A DNA stretch of 64,000 nt from Streptomyces sp. RKAG293 (lineage in GTDB: Bacteria > Actinomycetota > Actinomycetes > Streptomycetales > Streptomycetaceae). How positions within the stretch are numbered: the first letter of the stretch is position 1; each line of letters starts with the position of its first letter. Positions 52,410 to 60,589 of the stretch are shown here, one piece after another. A program made the translations under genes and the position numbers. The stretch spans positions 7,797,001 to 7,861,000 of the forward strand of contig NZ_JAJOZB010000001.1 in NCBI RefSeq assembly GCF_023701745.1, given 5' to 3'. The notes below the pieces were generated by a model that was given only the letters and a program-made list of their open reading frames with translations, ran no database searches and was not told the origin of the DNA.

Positions 52410-53229
52410 GAGCGCGCTCCCCGGCCGGCTGGACCTGCTGCTGGTCCCACCGCGCGCCCGCACCGGCTGGCGGGTGCTGCCCGCCAGGGTCGGCGCGATG
52501 TGCGTGGTCGAACTGCAGAAGCTGCGCCACGACCGCACCGAGCTGTACACCCGGGCCATCCAGCCCGCCCTGTGGCTGCTGATCTTCGGTGAGACGTTCA
52601 CCCGGATCAAGGCCATCCCGACCGGCGGCATCCCGTACATCGACTACCTGGCGCCCGGCATCATCGCGCAGTCCGCGATGTTCATCGCCATCTTCTACGG
52701 GATCATGATCATCTGGGAACGCGACGCCGGGATCCTCACCAAACTGCTCGTCACCCCGACCCCGCGATCCGCCCTCATCACCGGCAAGGCGTTCGCGGCC
52801 GGGGTGAAGGCGCTGATCCAGGCGGTCGTGGTGATCGTCATCGCCGCCCTGCTCGGGGTGGCGATGACCTGGAACCCGCTGCGCCTGCTCGGGGTGGCCG
52901 TGGCGGTGGTCCTCGGCTCGGCCTTCTTCTCCTGCCTGTCGATGACCATCGCGGGCATCGTGCTCACCCGCGACCGGCTGATGGGCATCGGCCAGGCCAT
53001 CACGATGCCGCTCTTCTTCGGCTCCAGCGCCCTCTACCCGGTGGCGATCATGCCGGGCTGGCTCCAGGTGATCAGCAAGGTCAACCCCCTCAGCTACCAG
53101 GTCGACGCGCTCCGCGGGCTCCTCCTCGGCACCCCGTCCCACCTGCTCCTCGACTACGGCGTCCTGATCGTCGCCGCGGCCCTGGGCATCGCGGCGGCCT
53201 CGTCCCTCCTGGGCCGCCTCGCCCGTTGA
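52369..53229 (+). CDS. ABC-2 type permease (DrrB type)
   Basis: This 286-residue protein with six helices is typical of ABC-2 exporters: ELQKLRHDRTELYTRAIQP before helix 1, YIDYLAPGIIAQSAMF in helix 2, TKLLVTPTPRSALITGK, and a C-terminal AIMPGWLQVISKVNPLSYQVDALR. GGGAGGAG lies about 11 bases before the ATG. The gene overlaps the ATPase by 41 bases. Export substrate unknown. Confidence 0.92.
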   Translation: MSAAPAAPRPVSAESALPGRLDLLLVPPRARTGWRVLPARVGAMCVVELQKLRHDRTELYTRAIQPALWLLIFGETFTRIKAIPTGGIPYIDYLAPGIIAQSAMFIAIFYGIMIIWERDAGILTKLLVTPTPRSALITGKAFAAGVKALIQAVVVIVIAALLGVAMTWNPLRLLGVAVAVVLGSAFFSCLSMTIAGIVLTRDRLMGIGQAITMPLFFGSSALYPVAIMPGWLQVISKVNPLSYQVDALRGLLLGTPSHLLLDYGVLIVAAALGIAAASSLLGRLAR

Positions 53230-53277
53230 CCCGGACGACTGAAGCGGCGCGTTCAGCGCCCGGGCGGCAGCGAGGGG

Positions 53278-54036
53278 TCAGGAGCCCACGGGGTTCACGA
53301 ACGTGCCCGGGTGGGTGGCGCCGTCCTGGCGGACGATCGAGCCGCCCCAGGGCCACTTCAGCGCGAACTGGGTCTTCTCGTCCGGTGGCGTGATGCGGAC
53401 CAGGGCCGGCTGGAAGGACTCGGCGGCGGGGGCGGTCGTGGGGAGGATGGTGATGGAGAAGTTCGTGGTGTCCGAGGGCTTGAGCAGGATCTTGGTGGGC
53501 GTCGTCGAGGAGCGGGTCAGCGACCAGGTGCCGTCGGTCGCGCGGTCGCCGACGATGTCGACGCCGGGGAAGCCGATGAGCGAACAGGTGTGGCGGCTGA
53601 TGTTGGTGAAATAGACGGAGGCCCGGGTCTGGGCGGTCGAGTTCATGTCCGGGGCCGCACCGCCGCCGGCGGCGAAGCCCGCCTTGAGGTCACCGGTGTG
53701 ACACCGGACGATGGACGCGAGATCGACGACCGTGGACGTACCGGAGGTGGACGTATCGGCGTTCGACGGGCCGTCGTCGGACGACGAGGATCCGCTGGCC
53801 GTCTCGTTGCCGCCGCTCTTGGCGCTGTCGGTCGCGCCGCCGCTGCCGGCCGAGGGCGTCGCCTTCGGGGCGCCCTTGGTGGGGGCGGGGGCCGGGGTGC
53901 TCGGGGCGTGGTTGGGGCGTCCGCTGGATCGCGCGCCGTCCGCCGAGCTCTGGCACGCGACGGCGCCGGTGCTCAGGGCGGCGATGGCGAGTATCGCGGC
54001 CCCGTGGCGGGGCAGGCGATTCAGCATGGCGGTCAT
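53278..54036 (-). CDS. DUF4232 lipoprotein
   Basis: This 252-residue protein starts at ATG 54036, with a signal peptide ending ALSTGAVAC, so Cys at about residue 25 may be lipidated. A Ser/Thr/Pro/Gly-rich linker of about 95 residues leads to the DUF4232 domain (CHTGDLKAGF; YFTNISRHTCSLIGFPGVDIVG). The two cysteines probably form a disulfide. Such proteins are common in streptomycete envelopes; function unknown. It converges with the exporter permease, 48 bases apart. Confidence 0.82.
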   Translation of the reverse strand: MTAMLNRLPRHGAAILAIAALSTGAVACQSSADGARSSGRPNHAPSTPAPAPTKGAPKATPSAGSGGATDSAKSGGNETASGSSSSDDGPSNADTSTSGTSTVVDLASIVRCHTGDLKAGFAAGGGAAPDMNSTAQTRASVYFTNISRHTCSLIGFPGVDIVGDRATDGTWSLTRSSTTPTKILLKPSDTTNFSITILPTTAPAAESFQPALVRITPPDEKTQFALKWPWGGSIVRQDGATHPGTFVNPVGS

Positions 54037-54205
54037 GGGTACCCGACTCTCTGCGTGCGGTGGCGCGACGATCTCTGTGCGTTCACGCGCGGAACCCGGG
54101 CCGCGGTTCCAGCGGACCGCCACCGGCCGCGGGATCGCCGTACCGGGTCGAGCCGCAGGTCAGCCGGAAGCGGCTGTTCCGCACCGGACCGGCGACGCGG
54201 AACGC

Positions 54206-55396
54206 TCAGCGCAGCTGCTGCACGCGCAGGGCCAGTTCCATCTCGAAGCGGGCGTCGGGGTCCTGGAGCCGGTCGCCGAAGAGTTCGTCGAGCTGGCGCA
54301 GCCGGTAGCGGACGGTCTGCGGGTGGATGCCGAGCCGGGCGGCCACCTCGTTGGCGTTGCGGCTGCACTGCAGCCAGCAGAGCAGGGTGTCGGCGAGGCG
54401 GGCCCGGTACGGCGGGCGCATCCGTTCCAGCGGGCCGAGATGGCGTTCGGCGAGGGCGTCCACCAGGGCCTCGTCCTGGAAGAGCAGCATGGTGGCGAGG
54501 TTCTCGGAGCAGCGCACGACCTCGTCGCCCGGCAGGACGTCGCGCCGTGCCAGGGTCAGCGCGTCCATCGCCCAGCGCAGCGACCGGGCGCCCTCGGTCA
54601 GTTGGACGGTGGGGCCGAGTGCGGCGCGGTGGCCGTGCAGCGCGGAGTCGACGGCGCGGGTGCGCCCGGGACCGCCCGGGTCGGGGACGACGATGCAGCC
54701 GGGCCGCTGGTCGAAGCGGGCCAGGAAGTCCGGCGGCAGGATCGGGTAGAGGGTGTCGCGTTCCCAGTGGTGGTCCACGACGACCACGGCGAGGGAGGTG
54801 GGGACCGGCCAGTGGGCGGCGTGGGCGAGATCGCGGATGGCCTCCTCGGTGGGGGGCTGTTCGGCGATCAGCATGTCGAACAGCCGCAGCCGGCGGCGTT
54901 GCAGCTCACCCGCCAGATGTAACTGGGCCTCGGCGTACCCGGCGGAGGTGGCCGTGGCGATCTCGTCGATATGGACCAGCGCGGCCTCGCCCAGCAGGCC
55001 GAGGACCTCACGCGGCAGGATGTCGGCGTCGGCGAGGCTGACGATGCGGCGCCAGGAGATCCGGGCGCCGATGCGGAGCGCGCCCTGGAAGGAGTCGAGG
55101 CTGCGGCCCTCCCTGGCCTCCCCGCGGCCGATACCGCGGTAGATGTTGATGACTTCCTGCGCGCTGATGCCCGGGGTGGAGAGGCGGTCCAGCAGGAGGT
55201 TCAGACCTAATTCCACGCCGGTGTGGATGGTTTTCGTGTAGGTGTCGTTCGTCGGGCGGTCGTACTCGGGAATCTCGGCCTGGATGGCTGCGACCACCTC
55301 CTTCCGGATCGCGTCGAGGAAGGGCCGGAGATGGTGGGCGAGCTCCGGGGGGATCCGGCTGAACGGCTCATCTGCCAGTTCTTGGGTCTGTCGCAC
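54206..55396 (-). CDS. PucR/CdaR-family transcriptional regulator
   Basis: This 396-residue protein starts at GTG 55396, 11 bases after GGAAGGA; GTG 55468 is a weaker alternative. It has an N-terminal helical RsbRD-like sensor (about 20-160), a GGDEF-like middle region and the C-terminal PucR helix-turn-helix (RNANEVAARLGIHPQTVRYRLRQL, about 355-378). The family activates metabolic operons. A perfect inverted repeat lies 104 bases upstream, and a close copy lies between the MFS exporter and carboxylase genes, making those likely targets. Confidence 0.88.
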   Translation of the reverse strand: MRQTQELADEPFSRIPPELAHHLRPFLDAIRKEVVAAIQAEIPEYDRPTNDTYTKTIHTGVELGLNLLLDRLSTPGISAQEVINIYRGIGRGEAREGRSLDSFQGALRIGARISWRRIVSLADADILPREVLGLLGEAALVHIDEIATATSAGYAEAQLHLAGELQRRRLRLFDMLIAEQPPTEEAIRDLAHAAHWPVPTSLAVVVVDHHWERDTLYPILPPDFLARFDQRPGCIVVPDPGGPGRTRAVDSALHGHRAALGPTVQLTEGARSLRWAMDALTLARRDVLPGDEVVRCSENLATMLLFQDEALVDALAERHLGPLERMRPPYRARLADTLLCWLQCSRNANEVAARLGIHPQTVRYRLRQLDELFGDRLQDPDARFEMELALRVQQLR

Positions 55397-55499
55397 CGTG
55401 GCGGAGTTCCTTCCGCTTATTGGTTCGATTGCTTGCGACGGTACTCCCCGGACGTCGCTGCCCGCCACGGTGCCTGACGGAGCATCAGATTATGATGTC

Positions 55500-55517
55500 T
55501 TGTCACTTGAGTGACAA
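55500..55517. promoter_or_regulatory. Perfect inverted repeat TTGTCACTTGAGTGACAA
   Basis: Eight-base arms flank TG. The site covers the last codons and stop of the MFS exporter gene, upstream of the PucR-family gene. A 14-of-18 copy is found at 57033-57050. It looks like an operator shared by the regulator and its targets. Confidence 0.7.
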
Positions 55518-56939
55518 CGAGTCCCCGTTGAGGTGGCCTTCCGGCACAGCCGGTGTCCGCCGGCGGAGGGCGAGGAACGTCACCAGGGCGCCGCACAGCA
55601 CACAGCCGGCCGCGAGTCGCAGGCCCGACGCGTAGCCGTGGAGGAACGCGGTACGCGGATCGGAACCGGCGGCGAGTTCCGCGCTCCGGGTGTGCGTCAG
55701 GACGACGCCGACCAGGGCGATGCCGAAGACCCCGGAGATCTCCCGGGCCGCGCTGACCACCCCGGACGCCATGCCGTTGTGGGAGGCCGGCACCGAGGCG
55801 AGGGAGCGGACCGTCAGTGGCGTGGTGAGGGCGGAGCCCGCGCCGATCAGCAAAAGCCCCGGCTGCAGGCCGAGCCAGCTCGTCCGCAGACCGGTCGCGG
55901 ACACCTGCACCAGCCCCCACGCCACCAGCACCAGACCGGCCGCGATCACCCGGTGCGCGCCCCAGGCCGCGCAGAGCCGTTCCGCGAACGGCGTCAGGGC
56001 CAGCAGCGCGAGCGCGAGCGGCAGGAAGGCGAGACCGGCCCTGGTCGCGGAGAACCCGAGCACCTGCTGCAGATACAGCGTGGTGAAGAAGAACACGCCG
56101 TTGACGCCGATGCCCCAGAGCACCTGCGCGGCCGTGCCGCCGCTGAGGAGACGGTCACGGAAGAGGCCCAGTTCGAGCAGCGGCGCCGCCCTGCGGATCT
56201 CCAGGGCCACGAACAGCCGGCCCGTCAGCGCCGCTGCGAACAGACACTGGGGCACCGGCCACCGGGTGAAGCCGTGCGCCCCGCCCTCCAGCAGTCCGTA
56301 GGCCAGCAGATACAGCGCCGCACTCGACAACACGACCCCGGGCCCGTCGAGTCGGCGCAGCGCGGACGGGCCCGGGCGGCGTACGGCCGCCGGTACCGCG
56401 CCGGCCAGCAGCAGGCCCAGGACGCCGAAGGGCACGTTCAGGAAGAACACCCAACGCCAGCCCCAGCGCTCGGTGATGAAACCGCCGAGCACCGGCCCCA
56501 GGGCCAGTGCGACCGCCAGCGCCGCGGTCCACAGCCCGACCGCGAGCGAACGGCGCGCCGCGGGCAGGTGGCCGGTGATCACCGCCAGCGTCGCGGGGAT
56601 CACCAGCGCGGCCCCGGCGCCCTGCACGGTCCTGGCCGCGATCAGTGTCGGGCCGTTCGCCGCGAGGCCGCCCGCCACCGAGGCGGCCGTGAAGACCGTC
56701 AGCCCCGTGATCAGCACCGGGCGGCAGGACAGCAGGTCGGCGAGCCGGCCGCCCGCCAGCAGCAGCGCGCCGAAGCTCAGAACGTAACTGGTGCCCACCC
56801 ACTCCAGATCCGGCAGATCGAGGCCCAACGCCCGCTGTACGGAGGGCAGCGCGACGTTGACGACGGTGTTGTCCAGCGTCGTGATGAACCCGGTCACCGC
56901 GATCCCCAGCATGATCGGCAGCGTCCTGCCCCGGTCCAC
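55503..56939 (-). CDS. MFS exporter (DHA2/EmrB-QacA type)
   Basis: This 478-residue protein has about 14 helices. Motifs include TLDNTVVNVALPSVQRALG in helix 1, GRLADLLSCRPVL (motif A), RTVQGAGAALVIPATLAVI and LGPVLGGFITERWGWRWVF (motif C). GTG 56939 is preferred because GGAGAGGAG lies 6 bases upstream; GTG 57020 is possible and adds 27 non-conserved residues. It is divergent from the carboxylase-FAAL-PKS operon and may export its product or a toxic lipid. Confidence 0.88.
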   Translation of the reverse strand: MDRGRTLPIMLGIAVTGFITTLDNTVVNVALPSVQRALGLDLPDLEWVGTSYVLSFGALLLAGGRLADLLSCRPVLITGLTVFTAASVAGGLAANGPTLIAARTVQGAGAALVIPATLAVITGHLPAARRSLAVGLWTAALAVALALGPVLGGFITERWGWRWVFFLNVPFGVLGLLLAGAVPAAVRRPGPSALRRLDGPGVVLSSAALYLLAYGLLEGGAHGFTRWPVPQCLFAAALTGRLFVALEIRRAAPLLELGLFRDRLLSGGTAAQVLWGIGVNGVFFFTTLYLQQVLGFSATRAGLAFLPLALALLALTPFAERLCAAWGAHRVIAAGLVLVAWGLVQVSATGLRTSWLGLQPGLLLIGAGSALTTPLTVRSLASVPASHNGMASGVVSAAREISGVFGIALVGVVLTHTRSAELAAGSDPRTAFLHGYASGLRLAAGCVLCGALVTFLALRRRTPAVPEGHLNGDSLSLK

Positions 56940-57032
56940 CGGCGGCTCCTCTCCCGGGGTCAGGGGCAACCGGACCTGGCGGGTCCTGTGCTCGGGGCCG
57001 TCCGACCCTAACCACCGCACCCGCCGTTCGGC

Positions 57033-57050
57033 TTGTCATCGGAGTGACAG
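57033..57050. promoter_or_regulatory. Operator-like repeat between the MFS and carboxylase genes
   Basis: TTGTCATCGGAGTGACAG matches the perfect repeat at 55500-55517 at 14 of 18 positions. A further CTGTCAC (57066-57072) pairs with its right arm GTGACAG. The cluster lies in the 228-base divergent region, where it could control both directions. Confidence 0.6.
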
Positions 57051-57167
57051 AAGGCGGACGGGTGGCTGTCACCCCCCGCTCTAGTGGCCCGGCAGCCGGA
57101 AGCGGAACCTGTTGCCCCCATGACGCTCCAGAATTCCGGATCCCCCCTCCGGGAAGGAGAGCCGCGC

Positions 57168-58715
57168 ATGACCCGTTTCGCCGAGTTCGAGTCCCGTCGC
57201 GCCCAGGTTCTGCGAGGAGGCTCACCAGCGGCCGTGGAGCGCCAGCACAGCCGCGGCCGGCTCACCGCACGGGAGCGCATCGACCTGCTGCTCGACCCCG
57301 GCTCCTTCACCGAGACCGACGCCTTCGTCCGGCACCGCTGCACCGCCTACGGCATGGACGCCTCCCGCCCCGACGGCGACGGGGTCGTCACCGGCCACGG
57401 CACCGTCGACGACCGACCGGTCGCGGTGTTCGCGCAGGACGCCACCGTGTTCGGCGGAAGCATGGGGGAGGCCTTCGGCGAGAAGGTCCTCAAGATCATG
57501 GACCACGCGCTGAAGGTCGGCTGCCCCGTGATCGGCCTCAACGACTCGGGCGGCGCGCGCATCCAGGAGGGGGTCGTCGCCCTCGCCCACTACGCGGAAC
57601 TCGTCCACCGCAACGTCATGGTCTCCGGGGTGATCCCCCAACTGTCCATGATCCTCGGCCCGTGCGCGGGCGGCGCCGCGTACTCACCGGCGCTCACCGA
57701 CTTCACCGTCATGGTGCAGGACATCTCCCACATGTTCGTCACCGGCCCCGACGTCATCCACTCGGTGACGGGGGAGGAGACCACGGCCGAGGAACTGGGC
57801 GGCGCCCGCACCAGCTCCGCCGTCAACGGCACCGCCCACTACCTCGCCCACGACGAGGCCGACGCCTTCGACTTCGTGCGCGGGCTGCTCTCCTACCTGC
57901 CCGCCAACAACCGTGAGGCACCACCGCGCTACCGGCAGCACTCCGACCCCGGCATCACCGCGACGGACCGGGAACTCGACGAGATCGTCCCCGCCAACCC
58001 CGGGCACGCCTACGACATGCGGGAGATCCTGCGGCGCGTCGTGGACGACGGCGAACTGCTGGAGATCCAGGAACTGTTCGCACCGAACATCATCTGCGCC
58101 TTCGGCCGGGTCGAGGGCTCATCGGTGGGCCTCGTCGCCAACCAGCCGCTGCACTCCGCCGGCGCCCTGGACATCAACGCCTCCGAGAAGGCCGCCAGGT
58201 TCGTGCGGTTCTGCGACGCCTTCGGCATCCCGATCCTCTCCTTCGTCGACGTCCCCGGCTACCTCTCCGGCGTGCGGCTGGAGCACGAGGGCATCGTCCG
58301 CCGGGGCGCCAAGCTGCTGTACGCGTACGCCGAGGCCACCGTGCCCGCCATCACCGTCGTCGTCCGCAAGGCCTACGGCGGCGGCTACGCCGTCATGGGG
58401 TCCAAGCACCTCGGCGCCGATCTCAACCTGGCGTGGCCGACCGCGCAGATCGCCGTCATGGGAGCGCAGGGCGCGGTCGCCGTCCTGCACCGCAAGGAAC
58501 TGCGCGACGCCGAGGACCCGGAACTGCTGCGCAAGCAGCTCACCGCCGAGTACGAGAACGAGTACGCCACCCCGTACCTGGCCGCGGAGCGCGGCTACCT
58601 CGACGCCGTCATCCTCCCGCACGAGACCCGCGGCCGAATCGTCCGCGGACTGCGGTCGCTGCACGGAAAACACCGGCCCGCACCGCAGCGCCAGCACGGC
58701 AACATCCCCCTCTGA
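57168..58715 (+). CDS. Acyl-CoA carboxylase beta subunit (carboxyltransferase, AccD/PccB type)
   Basis: This 515-residue protein starts at ATG 57168 after GGGAAGGAGAG. It has the two-domain crotonase-like carboxyltransferase fold: GLNDSGGARIQEGV and GPCAGGAAYSPALTDF in the N-terminal half, GFVDVPGYLSG-like SFVDVPGYLSGVRLEHEG and GGGYAVMGSKHLGADL in the C-terminal half. It transfers CO2 from biotin to an acyl-CoA, with a separate alpha subunit not in this window. Beside a fatty acyl-AMP ligase and a Pks13-like PKS it resembles AccD4 in role, carboxylating the acyl chain that becomes the alpha branch. Propionyl- or acetyl-CoA specificity cannot be excluded. Confidence 0.92.
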   Translation: MTRFAEFESRRAQVLRGGSPAAVERQHSRGRLTARERIDLLLDPGSFTETDAFVRHRCTAYGMDASRPDGDGVVTGHGTVDDRPVAVFAQDATVFGGSMGEAFGEKVLKIMDHALKVGCPVIGLNDSGGARIQEGVVALAHYAELVHRNVMVSGVIPQLSMILGPCAGGAAYSPALTDFTVMVQDISHMFVTGPDVIHSVTGEETTAEELGGARTSSAVNGTAHYLAHDEADAFDFVRGLLSYLPANNREAPPRYRQHSDPGITATDRELDEIVPANPGHAYDMREILRRVVDDGELLEIQELFAPNIICAFGRVEGSSVGLVANQPLHSAGALDINASEKAARFVRFCDAFGIPILSFVDVPGYLSGVRLEHEGIVRRGAKLLYAYAEATVPAITVVVRKAYGGGYAVMGSKHLGADLNLAWPTAQIAVMGAQGAVAVLHRKELRDAEDPELLRKQLTAEYENEYATPYLAAERGYLDAVILPHETRGRIVRGLRSLHGKHRPAPQRQHGNIPL

Positions 58716-58813
58716 ACGACCCGTCCCCCGGTACCGCGGATCCCCCCACCGGTCCCACGGAACCACCTCCTCCGAGAGCGGCCCCCCTCGCGCCGCCACC
58801 CCTCTGGAGTCCC

Positions 58814-60589
58814 ATGCCCCCCGCGCGCCCTCTCCCGCCGACCGAGTCCCCGCTGACCGAGTCCCTGCGCCGCTGGTCCACCGAGCGCGGCGCCCAGCGG
58901 GCCTTCACCTTCGTCGACTTCCCCACCCCGGACTCACCGGGCCGGCACCGCAGCCTGACCTGGAAACGGCTCGACCAGCAGGCCCGCACGATCGCCTGGC
59001 GGCTGCGGGCCGACGTGGGCCCCGGCGAGCGGGCCGCGCTGATGCTGCCCCAGGGCCTGGGCTACGTGGCGGCCTTCCTCGGCTGCCTCTACGCGGGAGT
59101 GATCGCCGTCCCGCTGTTCAGCCCCGACCTGCCGGGGCACGCGGGCCGGCTCGCCGCCGTGCTCGACGACTGTGAACCCTCCTGCATCCTGACCGACACC
59201 CCGACCGCCCCCGCCATCGCGGCGTTCGCCGCCGAGCACGGGATCCCGCACCTCCCGGTCGTCCGCATCGACCGGCCGGCCGGTGCGGGCCCGCTCACCG
59301 ACCCGTCCGCCGATCCGGACCGGCCGTTGCCGGTACCCGAGCTGGACGACATCGCCTACCTCCAGTACACCTCGGGCTCCACCCGGGTCCCCGCCGGCGT
59401 GATGATCAGCCACGGCAACGTCGTCGCCAACGCCCGGCAGGCCGTCGTCGCGTTCGGCGTGACGGCGGACGGCAGCACCAGCGTCGGCTGGCTGCCGCTC
59501 TTCCACGACATGGGCCTGGTGCTGAGCATCGCCGCACCCGTACTGGCCGGCATGTCCTCGGTCCTGATGGACCCGGCCTCCTTCCTGGAACGGCCCGTGC
59601 GCTGGCTGCGGCTGCTCGGCGCTTACCCCGGCACCATCAGCGCCGCCCCCAACTTCGCCTACGACTACTGCGCCACCCGCATCGACGAGGAACAGGCCGC
59701 GCCCCTGCGGCTCGACCGCATCCGCGTCATGATCAACGGCAGCGAACCCGTACGGCAGGGCACCGTGGAACGCTTCCAGCGCGCCTTCGCCCACACCGGA
59801 CTGGCGCCGGAGGCGCACTGCCCCTCGTACGGCCTGGCCGAGGCCACCGTCTTCGTCACCACCGAACCGCCCGCCGACCTGCCCCGGACGCTGGTCTGCG
59901 ACCGCGAGGCACTGGCGGCGGGGCACATCCGGCCGTGCGCGGACGACGACGCCCTGGCGACCGTACTCGTCGGCTGCGGAACCCCGGTGGGGCAGGAGCT
60001 GCGCATCACGGACCCGGTGACGGGGCTGGTGCTGCCCGAGGACCGGATCGGTGAGATCCGGCTGCGCGGCCCCAACATCGGCCTGGGCTACTGGAAGCGG
60101 ACCGGCCGCTCGCAGGCGTCCTTCGCCTCCCGGATCCCCGGCGAACGGGGCGACTGGCTGCGTACCGGCGACCTCGGGGCGCTGCACGAGGGCCGGCTCC
60201 AGGTCACCGGACGGCTGAAGGACCTGCTGATCGTGGACGGCCGCAACCACTACCCGCAGGACCTGGAGGAGACCGTCCAGTCCTCGCTGGACTGCGTACG
60301 CCGCGACCGGCTCGCCCTGTTCACCGTGACCGGCGACGGCCGGCCCGACGAGGTGGTCGCCGTCGCCGAGCACGCCCGTGACCTCGACGTCACCGCCGAG
60401 TTGTGCGCGGCGGCGGAGCGCGCCGCCCGCGCCCGGATCTCCGCCCGGCACGGGGTACGGCTGGCCCGGCTGCTCCTCGTACCGCCCGGCGCGGTGCCGC
60501 GCACCTCCAGCGGGAAGGTCTCCCGCTCCGCCTGCCGCGAGCGGTATCTGGCGGGCGAGTACGAGGGGGAGGCGGCGGCAGGTGAGTGA
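58814..60589 (+). CDS. Fatty acyl-AMP ligase (FadD32-like FAAL)
   Basis: This 591-residue adenylate-forming enzyme has YTSGSTRVPAGVMISHGN near 184, GWLPLFHDMGLVLSI, INGSEPVRQGTVERF, SYGLAEATVFV near 337 and the C-terminal RTSSGKVSR lysine. The FHDMGL and INGSEPV forms are those of FAALs, which make acyl-AMP and load an ACP, rather than acyl-CoA ligases. The start at ATG 58814 follows TGGAG. Its stop lies inside the PKS start region (the PKS GTG is at 60582), so they are coupled. It should load a long acyl chain onto the first ACP of the PKS. Confidence 0.92.
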   Translation: MPPARPLPPTESPLTESLRRWSTERGAQRAFTFVDFPTPDSPGRHRSLTWKRLDQQARTIAWRLRADVGPGERAALMLPQGLGYVAAFLGCLYAGVIAVPLFSPDLPGHAGRLAAVLDDCEPSCILTDTPTAPAIAAFAAEHGIPHLPVVRIDRPAGAGPLTDPSADPDRPLPVPELDDIAYLQYTSGSTRVPAGVMISHGNVVANARQAVVAFGVTADGSTSVGWLPLFHDMGLVLSIAAPVLAGMSSVLMDPASFLERPVRWLRLLGAYPGTISAAPNFAYDYCATRIDEEQAAPLRLDRIRVMINGSEPVRQGTVERFQRAFAHTGLAPEAHCPSYGLAEATVFVTTEPPADLPRTLVCDREALAAGHIRPCADDDALATVLVGCGTPVGQELRITDPVTGLVLPEDRIGEIRLRGPNIGLGYWKRTGRSQASFASRIPGERGDWLRTGDLGALHEGRLQVTGRLKDLLIVDGRNHYPQDLEETVQSSLDCVRRDRLALFTVTGDGRPDEVVAVAEHARDLDVTAELCAAAERAARARISARHGVRLARLLLVPPGAVPRTSSGKVSRSACRERYLAGEYEGEAAAGE

